Source: Butyricicoccus sp.
Lineage (GTDB): Bacteria; Bacillota; Clostridia; Oscillospirales; Butyricicoccaceae
Direction: 5' to 3'
DNA: 64,000 nt
Assembly: GCA_020025885.1 (NCBI GenBank)
Contig: JAHHRJ010000003.1
Coordinates: 1 to 64,000, forward strand
Positions 1 through 8,631 of the stretch are shown piece after piece. Position numbers and translations under genes: made by a program. The notes under the pieces were generated by a model, which was given only the letters and a program-made list of their open reading frames with translations, was not told the origin of the DNA and searched no databases. Each line of letters opens with the position of its first letter. Position 1 is the stretch's first letter.

Positions 1-171
1 GATAGGGACTGCAACGCTGCAAAGAATATTCTAAACGAAGGACTGCACCTGTTGGCGCAGCCAGAAAATACGGTAGGGCGGGACACGCCCCAACCCAACG
101 ATCGGGGAGACTATGTAAGACCTCGCACGGTGCAGGCTGCGGTCAGCCAACCGAGAATCCCACGGCTTTAG
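1..171 (+). pseudogene. tnpB: C-terminal fragment of IS200/IS605-family TnpB, cut by the window edge
   Basis: The reading frame open at base 1 encodes the last part of a TnpB/OrfB RNA-guided nuclease: it starts with the RuvC-III type DRDCNAAKNILNEG motif and runs to a TAG at 169-171 inside the right-end hairpin. Everything upstream lies outside the window, so whether the full gene is intact cannot be judged. The same C-terminal sequence recurs in the shorter remnant near 32.3 kb, so this genome has carried several copies. Confidence 0.8.
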
Positions 172-187
172 CCGTGGGGAGTGTCAA
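151..187 (+). mobile_element. Right end of an IS200/IS605-type element
   Basis: Perfect 8-bp stem CCCACGGC/GCCGTGGG with a TTTA loop (159-178), followed by GAGTGTCAA, the layout of IS200/IS605 right ends, where a subterminal hairpin is bound by the TnpA transposase. In such elements this end also forms the 3' part of the guide RNA of TnpB. The tnpB stop codon lies in the loop/stem. Confidence 0.7.
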
Positions 188-215
188 ATAAGCACAGAAA
201 TACGAGTTTTCTGTA

Positions 216-245
216 TTGAATTTGTGAGGGGGGGTATGGTATGAT
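216..245 (+). promoter_or_regulatory. Candidate sigma-A promoter for the YcxB-like gene
   Basis: TTGAAT (216-221), 18-bp spacer, TATGAT (240-245). It lies between the IS right end and the gene at 284. The spacer contains an unusual run of seven G. Confidence 0.45.
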
Positions 246-283
246 AAGATTTAATAAACGACAAAGAACTGGAGTGAATTCAA

Positions 284-844
284 ATGGAATTGCAATATGA
301 AATCAAGGAGCAAGATTTTATTGACTATAATATGTATTTTATTAACCATGATGCACTGATGCAAAAGACCATGCGCAAAATGAGCCTTCTCATGGCTGGT
401 TTGGTGCTTTTGGGCGGCATTGGACTCATGTATGTACTTGATAGTGTGACTACTCTGAGCATTGTGGTATATGCTTTGGTTGCGGCAGCTTGCTTTTTTG
501 TGGCGCCTGCATGGTTTAAGCGCTCAGCACGCAAGAATGTGAAAAGAACCATCCAAAGAGCGGTGAATAAGCATATCTGCGGCGCAAAGACACTGCGCCT
601 ATTGGACAATGGCGTACAGATGGTGGGTGAGAGCGAGGATTCACTGCATCCATATCAGGCATTTAAGCGCGTGGTATGTGCACAAAATCAGGTGTACTTG
701 TATTTGGATGATCTGTCTGCGCTGATTGTACCCAATACAGCGTTTGCAACCGATGCAGCAAAGCAGGAATTTGTCAGCACACTAGAGGCACGGATGGAAA
801 AAGCAAAGGCGGAGCACCCAGAGACAGAGCAAACAGAGGAGTAA
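284..844 (+). CDS. YcxB-like membrane protein
   Basis: A 186-residue protein with a short acidic N-terminus, two adjacent membrane-spanning segments at about residues 33-52 and 57-75, and a soluble C-terminal domain with the alternating pattern of the YcxB-like family (small Firmicutes membrane proteins of unknown role). The C-terminus is charged and ends in a Glu/Thr tail. The start is an ATG preceded by GGAGTG at good spacing. It stands alone between the IS end and the thrS leader, so context says nothing about function. The YcxB assignment rests on the two-helix plus C-terminal domain layout and is moderate. Confidence 0.6.
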   Translation: MELQYEIKEQDFIDYNMYFINHDALMQKTMRKMSLLMAGLVLLGGIGLMYVLDSVTTLSIVVYALVAAACFFVAPAWFKRSARKNVKRTIQRAVNKHICGAKTLRLLDNGVQMVGESEDSLHPYQAFKRVVCAQNQVYLYLDDLSALIVPNTAFATDAAKQEFVSTLEARMEKAKAEHPETEQTEE

Positions 845-932
845 ACCAATCTGTGCAGGATTTGTGTAAATTTTGGTGAATTGTTCCGGTGTTGTCGGTA
901 AAAATCGTTTTGTTTTTTTGTTATGCGCATGG

Positions 933-961
933 TTGACAAAGATGCAAGGCTGGTGTATCAT
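933..961 (+). promoter_or_regulatory. Promoter of the thrS T-box transcript
   Basis: TTGACA (933-938), 17-bp spacer, TATCAT (956-961): consensus -35 and near-consensus -10. It lies directly upstream of the T-box leader. Confidence 0.8.
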
Positions 962-984
962 CTAAATTAGATTTTATATTTCAA

Positions 985-1240
985 AGGCTTTGAAGGAAAC
1001 CACCTGTTTCCCTGAAAACAGCAAAGCAGAGAGCGTGCGCCGGGGCTGAAAGCGCAGGCAGGCTGTGAGAAAAAGGTGACCGCTTCCCGAGCCGCGTAGG
1101 GGAAAATTGCAGTATCCTACGCCGCATCGCTCCCGTTACGAGCTCCAAGCGGTAGCTTGATTCGAGAGCTGCAAGCAGGGTGGAACCGTGGGTTTAATAG
1201 CTCACCCCTGAAATCTGTATGATTTAGGGGTGGGCTTTTC
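985..1240 (+). promoter_or_regulatory. T-box riboswitch (threonine) controlling thrS
   Basis: The roughly 250-nt leader carries the hallmark T-box sequence AGGGTGGAACCGTG at 1177-1190, directly followed by an intrinsic terminator (1203-1240) that overlaps the alternative antiterminator. Upstream is a long stem I region beginning near GCAGAGAGCG. ACC at 1079-1081 is the plausible threonine specifier codon, inferred from its place in the 3' part of stem I and from the gene controlled. In this family, uncharged tRNA pairs with the specifier and the T-box bulge and stabilises the antiterminator, so thrS (and probably proS) is induced when threonyl-tRNA is short. Confidence 0.93.
1203..1240 (+). 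terminator. Regulated intrinsic terminator of the T-box leader
   Basis: CACCCCTGAAATC pairs with GATTTAGGGGTG (one bulged G) around a TGTAT loop and is followed by a pyrimidine-rich GGCTTTTCT tract. It is the terminator arm of the thrS T-box. Confidence 0.9.
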
Positions 1241-1276
1241 TGTTCGCCCCAGAACCAAAGAAAGGATTGAATTATT

Positions 1277-3028
1277 ATGTCTGATAATCAGTATACGTTT
1301 GAAAACCCAGAGTACCGTGAGACGTACCGCCATACCGTATCCCATATGCTGGCACAGGCGGTAAAGCGTTTGTACCCTGAGGCAAAGCTGGCAATTGGTC
1401 CGGCAATCGACAACGGTTTTTATTATGATATTGACCTGCCATTCTCTCTGACACACGAGCACCTTGATGCAATTGAGGCAGAGATGAAGAAGATCAGCAA
1501 GGAGAAGCTGCCGCTGGAGCGCTTTGAACTGCCGCGCGAAGAAGCACGCCGCCTGATGGAAGAAAAGGACGAGCCATACAAGGTGGAACTCATTGACGAT
1601 CTGCCAGAAGATGCAGTCATCTCTTTCTACAAGCAGGGCGAGTTTACCGATCTGTGTGCAGGTCCGCATCTGGATTCCACCGCGCGTGTTAAGGCGAATG
1701 CACTCAAGCTCACTTCTGTAACAGGTGCATACTGGCGCGGTGATGCAAACCGCAAGATGCTCCAGCGTATTTATGGTACTGCATTCCCGAAGAAGGACGA
1801 GCTGGACGCATATTTGCAGCGCATCGAAGAGGCAAAGCGCCGTGACCATCGTAAGATCGGTAAGGAGCTGGGTCTGTTTACCATGATGGATGAAGGTCCG
1901 GGCTTCCCGTTCTTCCTGCCAAAGGGTATGATTTTGAAGAATACCCTGATCGATTTTTGGCGCGAGATCCACCGCAAGGCTGGTTATCAGGAGATTTCCA
2001 CTCCGGTTATGCTCAACCGCACCCTGTGGGAACGTTCTGGTCACTGGGGTCATTATAAGAACAACATGTATACAACAGTGATTGATGAGCAGGATTTTGC
2101 AATCAAGCCGATGAACTGCCCAGGCAGTATGCTCGTTTACAAGCATCAGCCGCACTCTTACCGTGAACTGCCGCTGCGTGTGGGTGAGCTGGGTCTGGTA
2201 CACCGCCATGAGCTGTCCGGTGCGCTCCACGGTCTGATGCGTGTACGCTGCTTTACACAGGACGATGCACACATCTTTATGACACGTGAGCAGATCAAGG
2301 ATGAGATCAAGGGCGTTTGCCAGCTGATTGATGATGTATACTCCATGTTCGGCTTTCCGTATCACATTGAGTTGTCTACCATGCCGGAAGATCACATGGG
2401 TGATGATGCTGATTGGGAGATGGCGACCAATGGTCTAAAGGCTGCACTGGAAGAAATGGGCAAGGATTACATCATCAATGAGGGTGATGGCGCATTCTAC
2501 GGTCCGAAAATCGACTTCCATCTGGAAGACTGCCTTGGACGTACTTGGCAGTGCGGCACCATCCAGCTCGACTTCCAGCTGCCTGAGCGTTTTGAACTGG
2601 AATACACAGGTGCAGACGACCAGAAGCATCGTCCGGTTATGATCCACCGCGTTGCATTTGGCTCCATCGAACGCTTTATCGGTATCCTGACCGAGCACTT
2701 TGCAGGTGCATTCCCAACATGGCTGGCACCCGTGCAGGTCAAGCTGCTCACGATGACCGACCGCAACTGTGCATATACTGAGGAAATCCAGCGTCAGCTT
2801 GAGGAGCTCGGCTTCCGCACAGAGATTGACGCGCGCAACGAAAAGCTGGGATACAAGATCCGTGAGGCACAGCTTGAAAAGGTTCCGTATATGCTGGTTC
2901 TGGGCGATAAGGAAGAAGCAGCAGGCGAGGTTGCAGTACGTGATCGCCGCGATGGCAAGACAACTGTTATGCCGCTTCAGGAGTTCATCGAGAAGCTCGC
3001 ATATGAGGTTAAATCCCGACTGAAATAA
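1277..3028 (+). CDS. thrS: Threonine--tRNA ligase lacking the TGS domain
   Basis: Class II aminoacyl-tRNA synthetase that charges tRNA-Thr in the cytoplasm. The protein has 583 residues, against about 640 in E. coli, because the N-terminal TGS domain is missing: it starts almost directly with the editing domain (HTVSHMLA, then CAGPHLDST). The catalytic core follows with the zinc-ligand region MNCPGSMLVY, motif 2 (RHELSGALHGLMRVR) and motif 3 (HRVAFGSIERF), then the anticodon-binding domain after about residue 485. The start is the ATG after AAAGGA. It is expressed from the T-box leader, and proS follows after 72 bp. TGS-less ThrRS versions occur in Clostridia, so the short form is probably native and not a truncation. 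Confidence 0.97.
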   Translation: MSDNQYTFENPEYRETYRHTVSHMLAQAVKRLYPEAKLAIGPAIDNGFYYDIDLPFSLTHEHLDAIEAEMKKISKEKLPLERFELPREEARRLMEEKDEPYKVELIDDLPEDAVISFYKQGEFTDLCAGPHLDSTARVKANALKLTSVTGAYWRGDANRKMLQRIYGTAFPKKDELDAYLQRIEEAKRRDHRKIGKELGLFTMMDEGPGFPFFLPKGMILKNTLIDFWREIHRKAGYQEISTPVMLNRTLWERSGHWGHYKNNMYTTVIDEQDFAIKPMNCPGSMLVYKHQPHSYRELPLRVGELGLVHRHELSGALHGLMRVRCFTQDDAHIFMTREQIKDEIKGVCQLIDDVYSMFGFPYHIELSTMPEDHMGDDADWEMATNGLKAALEEMGKDYIINEGDGAFYGPKIDFHLEDCLGRTWQCGTIQLDFQLPERFELEYTGADDQKHRPVMIHRVAFGSIERFIGILTEHFAGAFPTWLAPVQVKLLTMTDRNCAYTEEIQRQLEELGFRTEIDARNEKLGYKIREAQLEKVPYMLVLGDKEEAAGEVAVRDRRDGKTTVMPLQEFIEKLAYEVKSRLK

Positions 3029-3100
3029 AAGGTTTTGCATAGGGTGGGCGCAAATGCGTCCGCCCATGCTTTGAATTTTACAGAAAAGGTGATTGCACAA

Positions 3101-4540
3101 ATGGCAGATAATAAAAAACTGGTATCTGAAATTACGTCAATGGACGTAGATTTTGCCCAGTGGTATACCGATATCGTCAAAAAGGCAGAAATGATCGACT
3201 ATTCTTCGGTCAAGGGCTGCGTCATCATGCGTCCATATGCACAGGCACTTTGGGAGAATATCCAGAAGACGCTCGATGGCATGTTCAAGGAGACTGGACA
3301 TGAGAACGTGGCAATGCCAATGTTCATTCCGGAATCCCTGCTTCAGAAGGAAAAAGACCATGTTGAAGGCTTTGCGCCAGAGGTTGCATGGGTGACCCAT
3401 GGCGGTTCTGAGAAGCTCGAAGAGCGTCTCTGTGTGCGCCCGACTTCTGAGACGTTGTTTTGTGAGCACTATGCAAAGACCGTCCGTTCTTGGAGAGAGC
3501 TGCCAAAGCTGTATAACCAGTGGTGCTCTGTCGTGCGTTGGGAAAAGACCACCCGTCCGTTCCTGCGCTCCCGTGAGTTCTGGTGGCAGGAGGGTCATAC
3601 CGTACACGCAACTGAGCAGGAAGCACGCGAGGAAACCCTGCGCATGCTGGATACCTATGCAACATTCTGCGAAGAGTATCTTGCAATTCCAGTGCTCAAG
3701 GGTCAGAAGACCGAAAAGGAGCGCTTTGCAGGTGCGGTAGATACCTACACCATCGAGGCAATGATGCATGATGGTAAGGCGCTCCAGTCTGGTACTTCCC
3801 ATTACTTTGGTGATGGCTTTGCACGTGCATTTGATATGCAGTTTACCGACCAGAACAACACCCTGCAATATATGTATCAGACCTCTTGGGGCGTATCCAC
3901 ACGTCTCATCGGTGCGATCATTATGACCCACGGTGACAATGAGGGTCTGGTTCTGCCGCCGAAGATTGCACCGTTCCAGATCGTTGTCATTCCGGTTGCA
4001 TCCCATAAGCCGGGCGTTACAGAAAAGGCAACTGAGCTATATGAAACCCTCAAGAAGGCTGGAATCCGTGCAAAGATTGACCTGTCCGACAATCGTCCGG
4101 GCTGGAAGTTTGCAGAATACGAAATGAAGGGCTTCCCGCTCCGCTTGGAGATCGGTCCGCGTGACATGGAAGAAGGGCAGTGTGTTGTGGTTCGCCGCGA
4201 TACCCGAGAAAAGACCGTTGTGAAGTTCGAGGACCTGACCACAGTGGTTGCGCAGCTGCTCGATACCGTGCAGAAGGCACTGTTTGACAAGGCACTGCGT
4301 AACCGTGAAGAGCACACCTATGAAGCACATTCCATTGAAGATATGAAGAATATCCTCAAGGAGCACACAGGCTTTGTCAAGTCTATGTGGTGCGGTGATC
4401 TTGCTTGTGAAGAGAAGGTAAAGGAAGAAACTGGTATGCCTTCTCGTTGTATGCCATTTGAGCAGGAAAATCTGGGCGATGTATGCCCAATCTGCGGCAA
4501 GCCAGCGAAAAAGATGATCGTTTGGGGCATTGCATACTAA
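3101..4540 (+). CDS. proS: Proline--tRNA ligase, archaeal/eukaryotic type
   Basis: Class II synthetase charging tRNA-Pro. It is the compact type 3 ProRS (479 residues) with no editing insertion between motifs 2 and 3: motif 2 region RWEKTTRPFLRSREFWWQE, proline-binding TVHATEQEA, anticodon domain, then a C-terminal zinc-type domain with CGDLAC and CPICGK, ending in Tyr. The frame is open 22 codons further upstream, but the ATG at 3101 is the start: it follows AAAAGGTG and begins the conserved N-terminus. A hairpin TGGGCG/CGCCCA (3045-3066) lies between thrS and proS without a T-run, so co-transcription with thrS under the T-box is likely. Confidence 0.95.
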   Translation: MADNKKLVSEITSMDVDFAQWYTDIVKKAEMIDYSSVKGCVIMRPYAQALWENIQKTLDGMFKETGHENVAMPMFIPESLLQKEKDHVEGFAPEVAWVTHGGSEKLEERLCVRPTSETLFCEHYAKTVRSWRELPKLYNQWCSVVRWEKTTRPFLRSREFWWQEGHTVHATEQEAREETLRMLDTYATFCEEYLAIPVLKGQKTEKERFAGAVDTYTIEAMMHDGKALQSGTSHYFGDGFARAFDMQFTDQNNTLQYMYQTSWGVSTRLIGAIIMTHGDNEGLVLPPKIAPFQIVVIPVASHKPGVTEKATELYETLKKAGIRAKIDLSDNRPGWKFAEYEMKGFPLRLEIGPRDMEEGQCVVVRRDTREKTVVKFEDLTTVVAQLLDTVQKALFDKALRNREEHTYEAHSIEDMKNILKEHTGFVKSMWCGDLACEEKVKEETGMPSRCMPFEQENLGDVCPICGKPAKKMIVWGIAY

Positions 4541-4556
4541 AACTTGCATCATACGC

Positions 4557-4593
4557 AATCACTTTGCTGCGGTGCAGCAGAGTGATTGTTTGT
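4557..4593 (+). terminator. Intrinsic terminator after thrS-proS
   Basis: Long stem AATCACTTTGCTGC/GCAGCAGAGTGATT with a GGT loop, followed by GTTTGTT. It closes the synthetase operon. A second GC-rich hairpin without T-run lies at about 4633-4659. Confidence 0.75.
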
Positions 4594-4688
4594 TAAGTGG
4601 TGCGGCTGTTTTAAAAACACCTATGTTTATGAAGGGTCGTGCGATTTGGCGCGACCCTTGTACTATGCTGGAAAAGGAGGCGCAATTT

Positions 4689-5639
4689 ATGCAGGGTGCA
4701 GGAACCGATCCGGCACACGCTATCACTGATGTGGCAGGGAGTGTTGTGGAAGCAGTAGTACCAGATTATTGGTGGAGAACCATCGTAAACTTTTTTTACC
4801 ATACGGAACTCGGACAGTTTACAGGAAAAATACTGCTGATCACGATGACAATTTTGGTCACGATGGTCACAGTTAAAATGATCAATCGTGCATTTTTCAA
4901 GATGATTGCACGCATGAAGCAAAGCAACCAATCGGGCGCGACGCTTGCTGCATTCTTACGCTATCTGGTATTGTTTCTGGTCTATTTTGCGGCGATTGCA
5001 GTGGTCGTTTCAGGCATTCCAATGCTCAATGATGCGGTGACAAAATTGATGGCAGCCGGTGGTGTGCTAGCAGTTGTCTTTGGTGTCGCCAGCCAAGAAG
5101 CACTTGGATCAGTTGCGAGCGGGGTCATGATCTTGGTGTTTAAGCCGTTCGTGATTGGTGATGTGGTTACCGTTGTATCCCAAGGCGTAACGGGTACGGT
5201 AGAAGATATTACCCTTCGCCATATTGTACTGCGGACGATTGAAAACAAACGGATTATCATTCCAAACAGCACGATGAATTCTTCAATTGTGGAGAATGCG
5301 GACTATGGAGACAGACAGGTTTGTCTGACGATGGATATTGGTATTACCTATGAATCCGATATCGATCGTGCGCTCGCGCTTTTGGCGGAGGTTGTAGGCA
5401 GTCACCCCGATTACATAGACCACCGTACCGAGGAAGAGCGTAACAATGAAGTGCCCAAGGTGGTCGTGCGTGTGTCAGAGCTTGCAGATTCTGCGGTCGT
5501 TCTGCGTGCGCTGCTTTGGGGCAAAGATAATGCCGCTGCCTTTGCGATGCGTGCGGACTTATTGCGCCGTGTGAAGAAACGATTTGATGAAGAAGGTGTT
5601 GATCTCGCCTATCCGCACCTTGTTGTTGTGAGTAAGTGA
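4689..5639 (+). CDS. Small-conductance mechanosensitive channel, MscS family
   Basis: Membrane channel that opens under hypo-osmotic stress to release solutes. The protein has 316 residues with about three transmembrane helices in the first 130. The pore helix has the Gly/Ala pattern of TM3 (AAGGVLAVVFGVASQEALG), followed by the beta domain (FVIGDVVTV, then GTVEDITLRHIVLR and the PNSTMNSSIVEN segment) and the cytoplasmic domain. The frame extends 53 codons upstream, but the ATG at 4689 directly after AAAAGGAGG is the start. The SLH-like gene follows after 17 bp with its own ribosome-binding site, so the two may be co-transcribed. Confidence 0.93.
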   Translation: MQGAGTDPAHAITDVAGSVVEAVVPDYWWRTIVNFFYHTELGQFTGKILLITMTILVTMVTVKMINRAFFKMIARMKQSNQSGATLAAFLRYLVLFLVYFAAIAVVVSGIPMLNDAVTKLMAAGGVLAVVFGVASQEALGSVASGVMILVFKPFVIGDVVTVVSQGVTGTVEDITLRHIVLRTIENKRIIIPNSTMNSSIVENADYGDRQVCLTMDIGITYESDIDRALALLAEVVGSHPDYIDHRTEEERNNEVPKVVVRVSELADSAVVLRALLWGKDNAAAFAMRADLLRRVKKRFDEEGVDLAYPHLVVVSK

Positions 5640-5656
5640 AAGTGAGGAGGAGTAAA

Positions 5657-6907
5657 ATGAAACGATTGCTTGCCGGAATGTGTACATTGGGGATTTTGGC
5701 TGGCTCGGCAGGTGCGGTTGTGTCGGAAATGACACCGCCGCCAGCAGAAGAAAATACCCTTGTAACAACACCTGCGATCGATTATACGAGCAGTGCAGAT
5801 GTGCTATACCAGCTCGGACTGTTTCAGGGCATTGGGTATGATACACAGGGAAAGCCGGTATATGACCTTGGTGCACGCTGCACCCGCGCAGAAGCGGCTG
5901 TTATGTTGATGCGTTTGTTGGGATTGGAAGAGCAAGCGAAGACAGCACCAGCTGCACCGTTTACAGATTTGAAGGACTGGCAGAAACCAGCGGTCAATGT
6001 GCTCTATCAAAAGGGGATGATTTCAGGCGCAAGCGCAAATAAGTTTGAGCCGGAAGCACCCTGTACCATCGAGATGTATACCACTTTTATGCTGCGTGCA
6101 CTTGGATATTCCGATAAAAAGGGAGACTTCCGATATGAAAGCGCACCGGTATTTGGTATGCAGATTGGGCTTGCAGATAATTTTTCTTGTGATATCAGAG
6201 ATTTCAGACGCGATGATGCGGTACAGATGAGCCGCATGGCGTTGGATCTCAAACCGAAGGGGGCAAAGAATACACTGCTGATGCAGCTGGTAAATGAGGG
6301 CGCAGTTGCCAAGGAAAAGGCAGAGATATTGTATCAAGAAAACCAGAAAATCTTGGAAGTGCTCAAGAAAACAGACGCCGCAGTACCTTATGCCGCGGAT
6401 GTGTTTGCATCACTCATTGACCATGAGACCGGAAACACAATGAGCCTGCAAGGAAGTCTTGTGGATCATGGCACAAAGGCTGTATTGCATGGTACGCTGT
6501 TCGTAGCGATGGGGAAAAGTTATTCAGTTTCGCAGAAAGTAACTGTCGTGCGCGATAGCGGCGGTATTTTCATCTCTCCGCTGGGTAATCGCAATTATCG
6601 AGATGATCAGGTGGCAGCACTCTTGCGTGAGACCAATTTGCTGTCGCTCGTGATGTCTGCTGTTCCAGCACGCAGCCTGATGGGGGATGTGCAGGTAAGC
6701 GGTAACACGGTTATTATGCCAATGGCGGCAGGTGCGGCGAAGCTGAAATTTGAGGAAACAGGTGCACTTATAGAGCGTACCCTATCTATGAAGCTGCATA
6801 ATGTCTCTTATAATGTTTCTGCCAAAACCACCAAGAGCGGTACGGGAATCGAATTGTTCATTCCAAGCAATTATTGGAACTTTATCCAAATTTCCCATAT
6901 CGGATAA
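5657..6907 (+). CDS. Secreted SLH-like domain protein, paralogue 1
   Basis: A 416-residue exported protein with signal peptide at residues 1-20 (KRLLAGMCTLGILAGSAGA). Residues about 45-195 contain S-layer-homology-like repeats: SADVLYQLGLFQG, RAEAAVMLMRLLGL, PFTDLKDWQKPAVNVLY, then the second unit ending in TFMLRALGYSD and DFRRDDAVQMSRMAL. SLH modules usually anchor proteins to cell-wall polymers. The C-terminal half is beta-rich and not recognised. It is one of three paralogues here (with 7091-8533 and 10107-11261) and is the most diverged. The start is the ATG after GAGGAG, seven codons inside the longest frame. The anchoring role is inferred from the family. Confidence 0.85.
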   Translation: MKRLLAGMCTLGILAGSAGAVVSEMTPPPAEENTLVTTPAIDYTSSADVLYQLGLFQGIGYDTQGKPVYDLGARCTRAEAAVMLMRLLGLEEQAKTAPAAPFTDLKDWQKPAVNVLYQKGMISGASANKFEPEAPCTIEMYTTFMLRALGYSDKKGDFRYESAPVFGMQIGLADNFSCDIRDFRRDDAVQMSRMALDLKPKGAKNTLLMQLVNEGAVAKEKAEILYQENQKILEVLKKTDAAVPYAADVFASLIDHETGNTMSLQGSLVDHGTKAVLHGTLFVAMGKSYSVSQKVTVVRDSGGIFISPLGNRNYRDDQVAALLRETNLLSLVMSAVPARSLMGDVQVSGNTVIMPMAAGAAKLKFEETGALIERTLSMKLHNVSYNVSAKTTKSGTGIELFIPSNYWNFIQISHIG

Positions 6908-6930
6908 AGGTACAGATGCTTTTTGAAAAG

Positions 6931-6985
6931 CAGCACGCACTTTTGTTTTTTTTTGAAACAAGAGGCGTGCTGTTCTCTTTTTTTT
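6931..6985 (+). terminator. Intrinsic terminator after SLH-like paralogue 1
   Basis: Stem CAGCACGC (6931-6938) / GCGTGCTG (6965-6972) with a long T-rich loop, then TTCTC and eight T. Confidence 0.8.
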
Positions 6986-7027
6986 ATAAAAAAACAGGAA
7001 TAAATATGGGAAAAATAGGGAAATGTG

Positions 7028-7055
7028 TTGATTTCTTTGTTTAAAGTGTTATAAT
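7028..7055 (+). promoter_or_regulatory. Promoter of SLH-like paralogue 2
   Basis: TTGATT (7028-7033), 16-bp spacer, TATAAT (7050-7055), about 35 bp upstream of the start codon. Confidence 0.75.
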
Positions 7056-7090
7056 AATGCACAGGTTATCCATGAGGAGGATCATTGAAA

Positions 7091-8533
7091 ATGAAAAAAG
7101 TTATGAAATCTATGGTGATTAGTTCTTTGGCAGCTGCAATGCTCGCATCTGGTGCGTCTGCGGCTGATTTTACCAAAAGCGCAGATGCGCTCAAGGAACT
7201 GGGATTGTTCCAAGGCTCACAGGCTGGTTACGAGCTTGATCGTGCACCAGACCGCGCAGAGGCTGCAACCATGCTGGTACGTCTCTTGGGCAAGGAAGCA
7301 GAGGCAAAGACCTATTTTGAAGAAAATGCTGCAAAGTTCCCATTCAAGGACATGGACAATGGCTATGAATGGGCAAAACCGTATGTTGCATGGCTTCAGG
7401 GGCAGGGGCTGACTTCTGGTGCATCTGCGACTACCTTTGAGCCGGGCAGCAAGTGCACTGCACAGCAGTACACCACATTCCTGATGCGTGCGCTGGGTTA
7501 TTCTGACGCAGAAGGCGGAGATTTTACATACGCAAATGCGATTGATTTCGCAACAGAAAAGGGTGTTGTAGATCCCTTTAATTTGGACGCTGATAACTTC
7601 CTGCGTGACGAAGTGGTTGCAATGAGCTATACTGCACTTGCAACTGCACCGAAGAGCGGAGAGGCAGATCTGCTCACAAAGCTGGTTGCAGATAAGGCAA
7701 TCGCGGCAGACAAGGCAGCATCCACACAGAAGACCTTTGAAACCCTGCGCAACTTCAACAAGGCATATGCAGCAGTTGCAGCAACCACATCTGCGGATGC
7801 AACCGCAGACTTTACCATGAGCATTAAGGTTGCAAATGAATCCATGGATACAGCCGGCAAGTTTACCGTTCAGGTACAGGCTGATCCGGCAAAGCTGGAA
7901 GAAATGCAGATGGCTGTGAAGGGCTCTCTGGCTATGGTCGTTCCGATGGGACAGGGCAAGACCCAGAAGGTTGAGCTCCCGATGGAAATGTATGTCAAGG
8001 ACGGCGTTTCCTACACCAAGGTTATGGATCAGAAGGTAAAGCAGGATCTGGATCTTAAGACCGTAATGCAGGGCGTAGATTTGCAGAGCATGGCTGGCAT
8101 GAAAACCCTTCCGCTTTGCATGGTAGACAGCATCTCTCAGGATGGCAACACCTATAAGATGAGCTACAATACAGACGCATTCAATGGTATATTTGCAGAG
8201 CTGTTCAGCCAGATGACCGGTCAGGTTGAAATTACTGAGGAAATGAAGCAGCAGGGCATCACCGCGGATATGTTCAAGATGAGCTTGGATCTGACCAAGG
8301 GTGATATCGAAATGACCTTTAAGGAGGGCGGACTGTACAGCCAGAAGGCAGACATGGCAATGAACATGGAAGTTGCTGGACAGAAGATTGAGGCTGCTGT
8401 CAAGATGAATGTTGCAGCAAACAAGACTGGTGATACAGTCAAGGTAACCTTCCCGACCGATCTGGACAGCTACAAGACCGTAAACGAGCTGGTGCAGGCT
8501 GAGGGTGACAAGAAGGACGAGACAAAGTCCTAA
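7091..8533 (+). CDS. Secreted SLH-like domain protein, paralogue 2
   Basis: A 480-residue exported protein with a clear signal peptide ending at ASGASA-A (about residue 25). Two SLH-like units span about residues 27-200 (KSADALKELGLFQG, RAEAATMLVRLLGKEA, FKDMDNGYEWAKPYVAWL, FLRDEVVAMSYTAL). The C-terminal 260 residues are beta-rich and Met/Lys-rich, resembling lipoprotein-like DUF6612-type domains; that assignment is tentative. The ATG at 7091 is chosen over a TTG six bases upstream because AGGAGG sits 11 bp away. Its own promoter precedes it. Codons are strongly biased (CTG, AAG, GCA), suggesting high expression. The frame continues for 18 charged codons after the stop (see findings). Confidence 0.87.
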   Translation: MKKVMKSMVISSLAAAMLASGASAADFTKSADALKELGLFQGSQAGYELDRAPDRAEAATMLVRLLGKEAEAKTYFEENAAKFPFKDMDNGYEWAKPYVAWLQGQGLTSGASATTFEPGSKCTAQQYTTFLMRALGYSDAEGGDFTYANAIDFATEKGVVDPFNLDADNFLRDEVVAMSYTALATAPKSGEADLLTKLVADKAIAADKAASTQKTFETLRNFNKAYAAVAATTSADATADFTMSIKVANESMDTAGKFTVQVQADPAKLEEMQMAVKGSLAMVVPMGQGKTQKVELPMEMYVKDGVSYTKVMDQKVKQDLDLKTVMQGVDLQSMAGMKTLPLCMVDSISQDGNTYKMSYNTDAFNGIFAELFSQMTGQVEITEEMKQQGITADMFKMSLDLTKGDIEMTFKEGGLYSQKADMAMNMEVAGQKIEAAVKMNVAANKTGDTVKVTFPTDLDSYKTVNELVQAEGDKKDETKS

Positions 8534-8597
8534 GTCGAAAAGAAGGAAGATCAGAAGTCTGAGAAGACAGTCGCATGCTGTTAAGGCAGAAAATGAG

Positions 8598-8630
8598 AAG
8601 AATCCACCCCAATCGGGTGGATTCTTTTGC
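8598..8630. terminator. Bidirectional terminator between the SLH-like gene and ldh
   Basis: Perfect stem AAGAATCCACCC/GGGTGGATTCTT around CAATC, with T-run on both strands (TTTTGCTTT on plus; TTCTCATTTTC on minus). It serves the convergent genes on either side. Confidence 0.88.
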
Positions 8631-8631
8631 T

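Noticed and set aside
1202..2395. A 397-codon minus-strand frame opposite thrS
   Set aside because: It overlaps the T-box terminator and thrS and has no start signals or recognisable domain.
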